Below are positions 7,777-15,738 of a DNA stretch of 64,000 nt, piece after piece. A program made the position numbers and the translations under genes. Positions within the stretch are counted from its first letter, which is position 1, and each line of letters begins with the position of its first letter. The stretch comes from Mesorhizobium sp. M7A.F.Ca.US.008.03.1.1 (GTDB lineage: Bacteria > Pseudomonadota > Alphaproteobacteria > Rhizobiales > Rhizobiaceae). The notes under the pieces are model-generated. The model saw nothing but the letters and a program-made list of their open reading frames with translations. It was not told the DNA's origin and searched no databases. Where the stretch lies: assembly GCF_003997495.1 (NCBI RefSeq), contig NZ_RZRU01000006.1, positions 1-64,000 of the forward strand, in the 5' to 3' direction.

Positions 7777-8658
7777 TCAGACCCTTTCGATTTCGCGGTC
7801 GCCGAACAGGCCGGCCGGACGCGCCAGCAGGAAGCCGACAGCGAGGATGTAGGCAAACCAGGTGGAAACGCTGCCATTGACCAGCGGGCCGATGTAGATG
7901 TCGGCCAACGCTTCGGTCGCGCCAACAAGCAGGCCGCCGGCGATGGCGCCCGGGATGGAGGAGAAGCCGCCGATGATCAGCACTGGCAGCGCCTTGAGTG
8001 TCACCAGCGACAGCGAATACTGCACGCCCTGGCGCGATCCCCAGACAAGGCCGGCAACCAGGGCCACGATGCCGGCGACGCTCCAGACGATGCGCCAGAT
8101 GACGGGCAGGCGGATGCCGATCGACTGCGCCGCAAGCGTGTCGGCGGCCACCGCGCGAAGCGAGATGCCCATGCGCGTCTTGTTGAAAGCGATAGCCAGC
8201 GTGGCGACCAGCGTCAACGCGATCAACGAGGCAATGATGTCGAACTGGCTGACATAGATGCCGCCGACCTGTACGGCGACATCGGGGATACCGAGATCGA
8301 GCATGTGAACATCCATGCCCATCAGCAATTGAGCAAAGCCCTCGATGACATAGCTCAATCCCAGAGTGGCCATGAACAGGGTCAACGGATCGCGGTTTCG
8401 CAGGGGCCGCAGCACCAGCCACTCGATCAGTATCGCCATCACCACCATGACAAACGATGTGACGATGAAGGCCAGGGCGAATGGCATGCCCTTCTCGGTC
8501 AGAGTGACGACGGTCAGCGCCGAAAACAGCAGCATCGCACCTTGTGCGAAATTGAAGACGCCGGATGCCTTGTAGATAAGCACGAAGCCGATCGCGACGA
8601 GTGAATACATCACTCCGGCAAATAGGCCGCTGACCAATGTTTCAAGGAAATAGGACAT
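7777..8658 (-). CDS. Liv-type ABC transporter permease (LivH class)
   Basis: A 293-residue permease with about eight membrane segments. The N-terminus MSYFLETLVSGLFAGVMYSL and the following GFVLIYKASGVFNFAQGAM are diagnostic of LivH. The coupling loop (ISLRAVAADTLAAQSIGI) and GGFSSIPGAIAGGLLVG near the C-terminus are also typical. It lies seven bases downstream of the LivG-class gene and two bases upstream of the LivM-class gene, in the order ATPase, LivH, LivM, binding protein, LivF. Confidence 0.92.
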   Translation of the reverse strand: MSYFLETLVSGLFAGVMYSLVAIGFVLIYKASGVFNFAQGAMLLFSALTVVTLTEKGMPFALAFIVTSFVMVVMAILIEWLVLRPLRNRDPLTLFMATLGLSYVIEGFAQLLMGMDVHMLDLGIPDVAVQVGGIYVSQFDIIASLIALTLVATLAIAFNKTRMGISLRAVAADTLAAQSIGIRLPVIWRIVWSVAGIVALVAGLVWGSRQGVQYSLSLVTLKALPVLIIGGFSSIPGAIAGGLLVGATEALADIYIGPLVNGSVSTWFAYILAVGFLLARPAGLFGDREIERV

Positions 8659-8665
8659 GAGTTCC

Positions 8666-9436
8666 TCAGTGAACCGTGCCGAGGTAGGCGGCTATCACGT
8701 CGGGGTTTTTGCGCACCTCGTCGGGTGTCCCGTCTGCGAGCTTGCGGCCGTAGTCGAGCACCACGACATGGCTGGCGAGGTTGAGCACGATGCCGACATC
8801 GTGTTCGATCAGCACCACGGTCGAGCCGAAGACGCGATTGGCCTCGCGGATCACCCGGCTCATCTCCTCCTTCTCTTCCTGGTTCATGCCGGCCATCGGT
8901 TCGTCGAGCAGCAGCAGCTTGGGGCCGGAGACCAGTGCACGGGCAAGATCGACGCGTTTCTGCAGCCCGTAGGGAAGTGTCGAAACTACCCTTTCGGTAT
9001 GGCGGGGGAGCCCGAGGAAAGAGATGGTTTGCTCAGCGCGGGCAAGGAAGCCGCGGCGCTCGGCGCCGTCCCTGCCCAACCGGAAGATGTTTTCGAAAAA
9101 GCTGGCGGTGCCATGACGAGAAAGACCGGCCAGCACATTTTCGCGCACCGTCAGACGGCGAAACAACGCATTGTGCTGGAAGGTCCGGCCGATGCCGAGA
9201 TGGGCTGCCTTTTGCGCATGAATCGCCTCGAAGCGTAATCCGTCGAAGACAATGTCGCCGGCGTCGGCGCGATAGACGCCGTTGATGACATTGAGAAGCG
9301 AGCTTTTGCCTGCGCCATTCGGGCCGATCAAGGCACAGATTTCACCTTTGGCGACGCTGAAACTCAGCGCATTCAGGGCTCGTACGCCCTTGAAGGACAG
9401 CGAGACATCGTGGAGCTCCAACAGGCCGGTCATCAC
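8666..9436 (-). CDS. Liv-type ABC transporter ATP-binding protein (LivG class)
   Basis: A 256-residue ATPase with Walker A IGPNGAGKSSLLNVI, the LivG-like insertion GIGRTFQHNALFRRLTVREN, a helical region ending LPYGLQKRVDLARAL (signature motif degenerate as in LivG), Walker B LLLLDEPMAGM and H-loop VLIEHDVGIV. Its ATG overlaps the stop of the DszA-like gene by four bases, so transporter and monooxygenase are translationally coupled. That supports one shared substrate. Confidence 0.92.
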   Translation of the reverse strand: MMTGLLELHDVSLSFKGVRALNALSFSVAKGEICALIGPNGAGKSSLLNVINGVYRADAGDIVFDGLRFEAIHAQKAAHLGIGRTFQHNALFRRLTVRENVLAGLSRHGTASFFENIFRLGRDGAERRGFLARAEQTISFLGLPRHTERVVSTLPYGLQKRVDLARALVSGPKLLLLDEPMAGMNQEEKEEMSRVIREANRVFGSTVVLIEHDVGIVLNLASHVVVLDYGRKLADGTPDEVRKNPDVIAAYLGTVH

Positions 9437-10854
9437 GCATTCACGGATTTCAGACGGAGCGCCGAGGCACGGTCGGCTTCGCGACGCTTGACGGCCTCGA
9501 TGTCGCGGTACCCGTCAGCGGGATGCGTCCTGGGAAGATAGGGTCCGTCGCCGAACAGCTTCTCGCGCAATGTGCCGGGCTTGTAGGCCCTGGGATAGAC
9601 GCCGCGCTTCTGCAATTCCGGCACCAGCAGGTCGACGGCGGCCTCGAAGCTTTCGGGCGTCACCGCATAAGCAAGGTTGAAGCCGTCAACACCGGTTTCA
9701 TCGACCCATTCCTGCAGGATGTCGGCAATGGTGACGGGCGAGCCGACGAAGACCGGCCCAACGCCGCCGATGCCGCCCCACTTCGCAAGTTCCTCGACGG
9801 TCCAGGCCTTGTCCTTGCCGGCGAAATGCTCGACCATCGAAACGATGGCATTGGTCTCGACCTTCTTGAGCGCATCGGTCGGCGCATACTGGCCGAAGTC
9901 GATGCCGCTCCAGCCCGACATGAACACCAGCGAGCCGTCATAAGACGTATAGCTCTGATACTCCTCGAAACGCTTCTGGGCCTTTTCATCCGTTTCATCG
10001 ATGATCAGCGTGGTGAGGTTGTAGATCAGAACCTTCTTCGGATCGCGACCGGCAGCAGCGGCCTTTTGGCGGATTTCGGAAACATAGGCCTTGAGCAGTG
10101 ATTTGGTCGGCGCGCCGACGAAGACGCACTCGGCATGCGCAGCGGCGAAGGCCTTGCCGGGACCCGAGGCGCCTGCCTGGTAGAGAACCGGGGTGCGCTG
10201 CGGCGATGGCTCCGACAGATGGTAACCCGGCACCTCGAAGAACGTGCCCTTGTGGCCGATCTCATGGACCTTGCCGGGGTCGGTGAAGATGCCGCGAACA
10301 GGATCGCGCTGCACCGCGCCCTCTTCCCAGCTGCCTTCGAACAGCTTGTAGAGCACCTCGACATATTCGGTGGCCACCTCGTATCGATTGTCATGGCTTT
10401 TCAAGCCAGCCTGACCGACATTCTTGGCGCCACTTTCCAGATACGAGGTGACGATGTTCCAGCCGATACGACCCTTGGTGTGGTGGTCGGCGGTCGAAAG
10501 GCGGCGGGCGAACGTGTAGGGATGTTCGAACGAGGTCGAGGCAGTAATGCCGATGCCGAGATGTTCGGTGGCAAGCGCGATCGGCGCGGCAAGCTGCAAG
10601 GGATCATTGACCGGAATCTGCGCCGCTTGCTCGATCGCGTGGTAGTTCGAGCCCTTGTAGACATCGTAATAGCCGATGACGTCGGCGATGAATATGCCGT
10701 CGAAAATACCGCGCTCTAGCGTCCGAGCCAGGTCCTGCCAGTAGTCCAGATCCTTGTATTTCCACGACTTATCGCGCGGATGCTTCCAAAGGCCCGGGGA
10801 TTGGTGGCCAACGCAATTCATGTCGAAAGCGTTGAAGCGAATATGCCGACCCAT
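9433..10854 (-). CDS. DszA/SnaA/NtaA-family FMNH2-dependent monooxygenase
   Basis: A 473-residue bacterial-luciferase-like monooxygenase. Hallmarks of the NtaA/SnaA/DszA group are the N-terminal RFNAFDMNCVGHQSPGLW, WQDLARTLERGIFDGIFIAD, the HPYTFARRLSTADH stretch, GWNIVTS and the late SPQRTPVLYQAGASGPG. Enzymes of this group open sulfones (DszA), oxidise nitrilotriacetate (NtaA) or act on alkyl sulfones, using FMNH2 from a partner reductase. It is the first gene of the minus-strand operon, with an AAAGGAG ribosome-binding site 6 bases upstream of the ATG. Pairing with a DszC-like enzyme at the other end of the operon resembles the two oxygenase steps of sulfur-specific desulfurisation. The true substrate cannot be read from sequence. 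The 254-bp upstream spacer is AT-rich and should hold the operon promoter. Confidence 0.87.
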   Translation of the reverse strand: MGRHIRFNAFDMNCVGHQSPGLWKHPRDKSWKYKDLDYWQDLARTLERGIFDGIFIADVIGYYDVYKGSNYHAIEQAAQIPVNDPLQLAAPIALATEHLGIGITASTSFEHPYTFARRLSTADHHTKGRIGWNIVTSYLESGAKNVGQAGLKSHDNRYEVATEYVEVLYKLFEGSWEEGAVQRDPVRGIFTDPGKVHEIGHKGTFFEVPGYHLSEPSPQRTPVLYQAGASGPGKAFAAAHAECVFVGAPTKSLLKAYVSEIRQKAAAAGRDPKKVLIYNLTTLIIDETDEKAQKRFEEYQSYTSYDGSLVFMSGWSGIDFGQYAPTDALKKVETNAIVSMVEHFAGKDKAWTVEELAKWGGIGGVGPVFVGSPVTIADILQEWVDETGVDGFNLAYAVTPESFEAAVDLLVPELQKRGVYPRAYKPGTLREKLFGDGPYLPRTHPADGYRDIEAVKRREADRASALRLKSVNA

Positions 10855-11108
10855 CCGTCACTCCTTTGATAGCCCTGTCGGGCAACTGTGGGGAGAAACT
10901 ACCGACACGGCGGTCGTCAACGAAGAAAGAATATAATGTCCATAAATTAGATAGAGAATTAGATTTCTTCTATAAGGTGGGTTCGTGGTTTTTATGAAGG
11001 CAGGATGACATCGGCCTGCGAAACCATGATCGGGGCTTGGGCCAAGACGGCCGATTTTTGCTCGGAAACTGTGTGCGGGTTTCGGTTGGGGCCTATTCAA
11101 AATGATCC

Positions 11109-12821
11109 TCACCCAAGGCAACGGAGCAGGAAACGCCGATCTGATGAGTATGGGGAAAGGCGGTAGCGGTCTCCCGCTACCACTTCACACCCACTATCGT
11201 CTCCGACGGCCGCACCGTGGCGGCCGCCTAATGGGGTGGGCTTTCCAGTGAACCGCGCGGTAGGGAACGCGGCGCCGCCAATCAGGGCAGCGAGCTTGCC
11301 CTTGACCTCGATCTCGAAGCCTTTGCGTGCAGGTTTTGGGTGCACCGTGACACTGTGAACAAGCTCTCGGAAGTTTTGGATGAGAGGGCCACGGTCATCT
11401 GCAGCAGTGGCGTGGTCGGCCAACGCCTTTGAAAGGCAATCGACGGTTTTGGCATACCGCTGCAGGGTCGCTGGGTGGAGAGTCACGGTTGATGGTGGCT
11501 CATCGAGACTGCAGAGTTGTGCCTCGATCAGAGAAAGCTGTGCCTTAAGTTCTGCGATCCGCTGCTTGGCATCCTCTTCAGCAATCACGCTCCTAATCAC
11601 GAGGTCGATCGTCCGCTGACGTTCGCCTTCGACCCGATCGCGCTTGCCTTCCAGCGCTGTACGCAACGAGTTCGCCTGTGCTGCCAATTCTCGGCGCTCT
11701 TGGTTGTATTTGCGGATGTATGCCTCGATCAGGTCGGGCGCTTTCAACTGCTGGCGCATGCCATCAAGGACGGCCTTCTCGATCTCGGGTAGGTAAATAA
11801 TACGCCGGTTGGAACAGCTCCCGCTTTCACGCACTGCGGAGCACCTGATACGCGTTTTGCCCGTCTTATCACGATCGTGAACCGACATGCCCGCCCCGCA
11901 GATGCCACAACGAAGCAGTCCGGATAACAGGTGTGCCGGGCGGCGCTTGAAATGAGAGCATGCATTCACCCTCGCGACTTTGAGTGCCTGTGCCTTCTGC
12001 CAAACTTCTTCATCGATAATGCGCAAATGCGGAACTTCTTTCGTCTGCCACTGGTCCTTCGGATTTGGCCTGGAGACGCGTTTGCCAGTATCGGGGTTCT
12101 TCACCATTCGGACCTTGTTCCAAACGATCCGGCCGACGTAGAGCTCGTTAAAGAGCAGGCCCACCCCGCGCTGGGCATTTCCGTTGATCGTGGAACCGTT
12201 CCAGCGTGTTCCCCGCGGCGGCGCTATCCCTTCCCTGTTAAGCTCACCAGCTAGGTCTCGTGGGGTTCGACCGGCCGAATAGGCGTCAAAAATGCGCCGG
12301 ACAACTTCTGCCTCCCCTTCGACGACCTCAAGTTCACCAGGCCGACCCAAGACAGGTCGATAGCCATAGGCTCTGCCACCGGCATGACGGCCGTCACGGA
12401 CGACGCCGGCCATACCCCTCCGAACCTTCTTGGCGCCGTCCTCCCTCTGCATCTGGCCGACTAATCCACGAATGCCAATGAGGACGGCATCGGCGATACC
12501 ATCGTGAACAGCCTGGATTTCGATACCGAGAAAGGAGAGCCGTTTGTGAAGACCCGCGAGATCCGCCATGTCGCGTGACAGGCGGTCAAGCGCTTCCACG
12601 ACTACCGTATCAAAGGTTTTTTGGCCTGCCGCCTCCATCAAGGTCAGGAGCCCGTCGCGACCGAATAGCGACGCTCCTGAGCGCGCCTTGTCCTCATAGA
12701 CGGCAACGACGTTTAGACCATTGCGAACGGCATAAGCGCGGCATAGCGCAATTTGGTCTTCGGTTGACTTTTCGTTTTGGAGCTCCGTCGAGAAACGAGC
12801 GTAGATAGCGGCTCGCATCAT
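11109..12821 (-). CDS. Large serine recombinase
   Basis: A 570-residue protein. The N-terminal resolvase domain (about 2-140) has the nucleophile Ser11 in AIYARFSTELQ and Arg80 in EALDRLSRD. A recombinase domain follows (about 150-290), then a zinc ribbon with Cys305, Cys308, Cys327 and Cys336 (CGICG...CSAV...CSNRR), and a coiled coil (about 370-435) typical of large serine integrases. It should catalyse integration and excision of the island. The 3' end crosses the left 20-bp attachment repeat: the last 16 residues or so (RLSPYSSDRRFLLRCLG) are encoded by flanking chromosome. In an excised circle the frame would continue into sequence left of 42873 and end IATPTIEEALFCYRRRAA instead. The ATG of codon 2 is an equally possible start. 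Confidence 0.92.
   Translation of the reverse strand: MMRAAIYARFSTELQNEKSTEDQIALCRAYAVRNGLNVVAVYEDKARSGASLFGRDGLLTLMEAAGQKTFDTVVVEALDRLSRDMADLAGLHKRLSFLGIEIQAVHDGIADAVLIGIRGLVGQMQREDGAKKVRRGMAGVVRDGRHAGGRAYGYRPVLGRPGELEVVEGEAEVVRRIFDAYSAGRTPRDLAGELNREGIAPPRGTRWNGSTINGNAQRGVGLLFNELYVGRIVWNKVRMVKNPDTGKRVSRPNPKDQWQTKEVPHLRIIDEEVWQKAQALKVARVNACSHFKRRPAHLLSGLLRCGICGAGMSVHDRDKTGKTRIRCSAVRESGSCSNRRIIYLPEIEKAVLDGMRQQLKAPDLIEAYIRKYNQERRELAAQANSLRTALEGKRDRVEGERQRTIDLVIRSVIAEEDAKQRIAELKAQLSLIEAQLCSLDEPPSTVTLHPATLQRYAKTVDCLSKALADHATAADDRGPLIQNFRELVHSVTVHPKPARKGFEIEVKGKLAALIGGAAFPTARFTGKPTPLGGRHGAAVGDDSGCEVVAGDRYRLSPYSSDRRFLLRCLG
11163..11182. repeat. Left attachment repeat of the island
   Basis: GTAGCGGTCTCCCGCTACCA; with the preceding G it forms an inverted repeat GGTAGCGG-TCTC-CCGCTACC, the short symmetric core expected at a serine-recombinase crossover. 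It lies in the last part of the recombinase gene and encodes VAGDRY on the complement. The same 20 bases recur at 42873-42892. Confidence 0.7.
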
Positions 12822-13051
12822 ATCTTGGGAGCCTTTCGGACGTGACGTGAATCAATCGCGGAACTTCGGTCAATCGAAGAGTCGATAGCGACGAGATGAT
12901 CGCGCCTGGCATCAGCGACGGCAAGCGCTTCGACGAACTCAAGCATGGCTTTGCGAAGCTCTTCCGGCGCCACCGCAGCGGCGGTTTCGAGGTGGGAAGA
13001 ACCATCGCCTGTGTCTGGTGCCGGCTTCACGAAAGCTAGCATCGCGATCAT
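12818..13051 (-). CDS. Small hypothetical protein coupled to the recombinase
   Basis: A 77-residue protein whose stop codon overlaps the recombinase start by four bases (ATGA), which suggests translational coupling. It begins MIAMLAFVKPAPDTGDGSS (either Met could start), is helical in the middle (EELRKAMLEFVEALAVADA) and has no recognisable domain. Small leader genes of this kind occur upstream of serine recombinases in Rhizobiales and could tune recombinase expression or act as an accessory factor; neither is shown by the sequence. Moderate confidence that it is a real gene, based on the overlap and coding-like composition. Confidence 0.5.
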   Translation of the reverse strand: MIAMLAFVKPAPDTGDGSSHLETAAAVAPEELRKAMLEFVEALAVADARRDHLVAIDSSIDRSSAIDSRHVRKAPKI

Positions 13052-13287
13052 CAGCGACGAGCAAAGAGACGCGTCCCATCAATCGTGCAATTGGCACGCC
13101 GCAGCGAAAAAATGGGACAGGAGTCAACTTAACGAGGCTGGATGGCGTTGTGGTTTCGCCACAGCGTATACTACGAAGCTCGTAAGCTGGCGTCTCCGAG
13201 CTTTCCAACCTGCTCCTGTCCGCACCATTCTCCACAGGGGAGGTCCCCCTGTATTGGGGACTTGCGCCTATGACGACCACGAGAGGT

Positions 13288-13851
13288 TCACGAGACAGGC
13301 GCATTCCGCAGGGAATCCTCGTCCGAAAGCGCCGTCATCAGCTTGGTGGCTTCGTTCCAATGTCGCGCTACGTCAGCGCGGGTAATGGTACGGTCTGGTC
13401 GGCTGCGAGGTAGATCTCCTGTCATCGCCTTCAGGTCTCGCAGGACGGAGGCAATATGAGGCCAAGGGAAATCGGTCAGATCACCGATTTCGCGGTCGGC
13501 GCCAATAATCATTTCCAACTTTGCCACAATGCCGAGGAGCGATGAGGCACGGAGGACGGGCATTGTGTCCTGAAGTTTGAGCACCTCGGTCATGGCAAAA
13601 ACTTCAGCTTCACAAGCTGTCACATATTGAGAGTCTGCGGCAGGCGTCGCGGCTGCGATTCGACGCGGCGCGGATGCGCCTGCGGTCAATACCTGAATTC
13701 CGGTATCGACGAGCATTCGCGTCTCCAACCGCTGCTGCACTCGACATAGCATCAGCGAAACATATCGAGCCTGTTTCCACTCGGCCCAGAGGGCAAGAAC
13801 GAGATCGAGAGAGCGGTCGCTATCGACTGGAACCTCATAGGCGTCATTCAT
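13288..13851 (-). CDS. Hypothetical helical protein, divergent from XRE regulator
   Basis: A 187-residue protein that is predominantly alpha-helical (SLDLVLALWAEWKQARYVSL, ASSLLGIVAKLEMIIGADRE). It has no signal peptide, no membrane span and no motif I recognise. It begins 112 bp from the XRE regulator on the other strand, and the two tandem palindromes at 13913-13941 lie between the starts, so it is likely to be controlled by that regulator. It reads toward the recombinase module. The C-terminal region (TITRADVARHWNEATKLM) is amphipathic. The function is unknown. Confidence 0.6.
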   Translation of the reverse strand: MNDAYEVPVDSDRSLDLVLALWAEWKQARYVSLMLCRVQQRLETRMLVDTGIQVLTAGASAPRRIAAATPAADSQYVTACEAEVFAMTEVLKLQDTMPVLRASSLLGIVAKLEMIIGADREIGDLTDFPWPHIASVLRDLKAMTGDLPRSRPDRTITRADVARHWNEATKLMTALSDEDSLRNAPVS

Positions 13852-13912
13852 CTCAGATGACCATCATTGCTGACGAAGGGGGTTCACTTCATAGCATACA
13901 AAACTGCGAATA

Positions 13913-13941
13913 GGAACTATCGTTCCTGGAATGATCGTTCC
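13913..13941. promoter_or_regulatory. Tandem palindromic operators of the XRE regulator
   Basis: Two 14-bp palindromic sites lie 15 bases apart: GGAACTATCGTTCC (13913-13926) and GGAATGATCGTTCC (13928-13941). They sit in the divergent spacer just upstream of the XRE ATG at 13963. Paired palindromes of this size are typical binding sites for small XRE/C-protein-like repressors. Their position also favours the ATG at 13963 over the longer frame from 13867, which would place the operators inside the coding sequence. Confidence 0.6.
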
Positions 13942-13962
13942 ATTCGCGAGTTATCTCTCGGG

Positions 13963-14190
13963 ATGGACCTAAAGGAACTTTTCGCAACCAATTTGCGTCA
14001 TGCCCGAAACAGGCGGAATCTGACCCAAGAGGAATTGGCAGAGCGCTCGGGTTTGAGCTCTCGCTACATAGGAGCGATTGAACGCGCTGATGTTTCGGCC
14101 AGTGTCACCGTTCTCGGACGCATCGCCGAGGCGCTCGGAATGGAGCCGGAAGCACTCATTCGTAAGTCGAAGAGCGGACATTTAGATTAG
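13963..14190 (+). CDS. XRE-family transcriptional regulator
   Basis: A 75-residue single-domain Cro/CI-type helix-turn-helix protein: LRHARNRRNLTQEELAERSG then LSSRYIGAIERADVSASVTV and LGRIAEALGMEPEALI, matching the five-helix XRE fold end to end. The length is close to restriction-modification C proteins and small phage repressors. The paired operators at 13913-13941 suggest autoregulation and control of the divergent 13288-13851 gene. It is the first plus-strand gene ahead of the DUF3800/Mrr-TPR-PIN pair and could also gate those genes if read-through passes the hairpin at 14357-14395 (inference). Confidence 0.88.
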   Translation: MDLKELFATNLRHARNRRNLTQEELAERSGLSSRYIGAIERADVSASVTVLGRIAEALGMEPEALIRKSKSGHLD

Positions 14191-14546
14191 GGCCCGCGGG
14201 TGGCCGCTCGCGAGCGCGCCTCAAACGGCGCCATAGCGAGCGAGCGGCGGCTTTGCGCCCAAAGTCGGTCGTTTACTTCATTATGGCGGTGCTCCAGAAG
14301 CTGACATCGCGTGTGACGCAAGCATGGTTCACGTCCTCCCATGAATGCGTTGCACTTACGGACTGGGTTTCAATAAGGTCGAAACCCAGTCCGTACGTGG
14401 TGGCCGAGATCAGATACGCGCCCATGACTCTTCTTTAAGCTGGAGTAAATTCGTGGCCTCAAGTCATCCTTCTATTTTGATAGCGTTGTGGGAACTCCTC
14501 GATCGGAGCAGGGGTAGAAGGTGGTCTCAAGCCGAGAGGTGCAGCA
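14191..14546. other. Non-coding spacer with inverted repeats
   Basis: There is no convincing gene. The first part holds a GC-rich imperfect inverted repeat (GCCGCTCGC at 14203-14211, GCGAGCGGC at 14240-14248) just after the XRE stop, possibly a weak terminator. The middle holds the perfect 15-bp inverted repeat listed separately. A GAGAGGTG ribosome-binding site for the DUF3800 gene closes the interval. Confidence 0.5.
14357..14395. repeat. Perfect 15-bp inverted repeat (hairpin)
   Basis: Arms TACGGACTGGGTTTC (14357-14371) and GAAACCCAGTCCGTA (14381-14395) match perfectly around a nine-base loop AATAAGGTC. No T-run follows on either strand, so it is not a textbook terminator. It could be a bidirectional terminator, a protein-binding site or an RNA structure in the leader of the DUF3800 gene. 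Confidence 0.75.
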
Positions 14547-15593
14547 ATGTTTGCGTTTGCAGACGAGACAGGGAATTCGGGACGCAACATCTTCGACGAG
14601 AATGAGTACTTTCGACTAGGCGCGATACTCGCAACTTCCGACATCGCGCCGCACGCGCAAGCGGCATTGTCTCCTTTTCTGAAAGAGAGGTCGATAGAGC
14701 GTTTTCACGCACATGAGTGGCCGGAAGACGCTGTGGCAAAACTCGGCCATTCCGTCCTCGACGCTCTCGAAGCATCAGGAGCATGGTCATTCAGCCTAAC
14801 TGAGATTCATAAGCCCTATATGGCCCCGACCAAGTTTGTGGACGTGATTTTCGATGCTGGAGAGAACAAGGCGGTCCCAGGCAATTGGTATTGGGACGAA
14901 CTCAATCGCCACGTTCTCTGCCTTACCGTCGACAGTGCGATGTCGCGCGACACCGCTAAGCTATTCTGGAATGCTTTCTTGGGGGATGACTTCACCAGCA
15001 TAGCGACCAGTCTCGATCTGATCGAAGCTGGAATGGACAAGAGGATGACTCCATCGGCCGTATACAAAGTGGTCGCTGGAGCCTTTGACTACGCTCGGCA
15101 GAAGCCTACGGTATTTACTCTCGCGAATACGGTGAAGAGGAAGGGCTACCAGGCCAACACTCCAAACGTGGTGGCTTTCACCCACCTCTTTCAGGCCATT
15201 CATGATTTTGCCTCAGAACACTCCAGTCCGCCGGAACGCCTCGTGCATGATAAGCAGGACGAATTTCGTACAACTCTGGCCGAAACCTACGAGCAATTTG
15301 GCAACATCATTTGGCACGACCCTATGGACGGTTCTTTTCCTGATGCTTCACTCGCCAAGTATCAGCTCGCCCAATTCGAAATGCCATCATCGAAAGACAA
15401 TGCCGGACTTCAGGCAACGGACCTCTTGCTCTGGGTCGCTCAGCGCTCACCCAGAAGCGAGGCGCTTGCCCCGCTCAAAGCGAGGTTGAAGACTAGAACT
15501 GATGATTTCAAGCTATCGCGCCGCATGTCAGAGCTGATCGTTCACGTTAATCTTCTGCGCCATGAGCGACAACGGGGGGTCGGCAGTCCATGA
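14547..15593 (+). CDS. DUF3800 domain protein (RNase H-like fold), putative nuclease
   Basis: A 348-residue protein. The N-terminal MFAFADETGNSGRNIF and the C-terminal SSKDNAGLQATDLLLWVAQR are the two signature motifs of DUF3800, a family predicted to adopt an RNase H-like fold with acidic metal-binding residues: Asp6 and Glu7 here, a central HDKQDEF and the later Asp in QATDLL. DUF3800 genes are frequent in prophages, plasmids and defence loci, but their activity is poorly characterised. The ATG at 14547 follows a GAGAGGTG site. The gene lies 145 bp upstream of a 1287-residue multi-domain protein on the same strand; a functional link is inferred from this proximity. Confidence 0.85.
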   Translation: MFAFADETGNSGRNIFDENEYFRLGAILATSDIAPHAQAALSPFLKERSIERFHAHEWPEDAVAKLGHSVLDALEASGAWSFSLTEIHKPYMAPTKFVDVIFDAGENKAVPGNWYWDELNRHVLCLTVDSAMSRDTAKLFWNAFLGDDFTSIATSLDLIEAGMDKRMTPSAVYKVVAGAFDYARQKPTVFTLANTVKRKGYQANTPNVVAFTHLFQAIHDFASEHSSPPERLVHDKQDEFRTTLAETYEQFGNIIWHDPMDGSFPDASLAKYQLAQFEMPSSKDNAGLQATDLLLWVAQRSPRSEALAPLKARLKTRTDDFKLSRRMSELIVHVNLLRHERQRGVGSP

Positions 15594-15738
15594 AGGCCTC
15601 GGTGGAATACGGCTCTATACAAGCTTTTGAGGGCTTGGTGGCAGCGACGGCCATCTGCACCAAACCTCGTTCGGTACGACTCGCGTTTGGACCGCCGATA
15701 TTCTACATTTGTTCTCATTCGCTAAGGTCGGTCTTCAC

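Noticed and set aside
6716..8422. 568-codon version of the LivM-class permease
   Set aside because: The first 216 codons read out-of-frame sequence of the upstream LivH-class gene. The ATG at 7774 starts the family sequence.
13867..13962. Longer start for the XRE regulator
   Set aside because: The extra 32 codons contain the tandem operators and precede the conserved fold; the ATG at 13963 is better placed.
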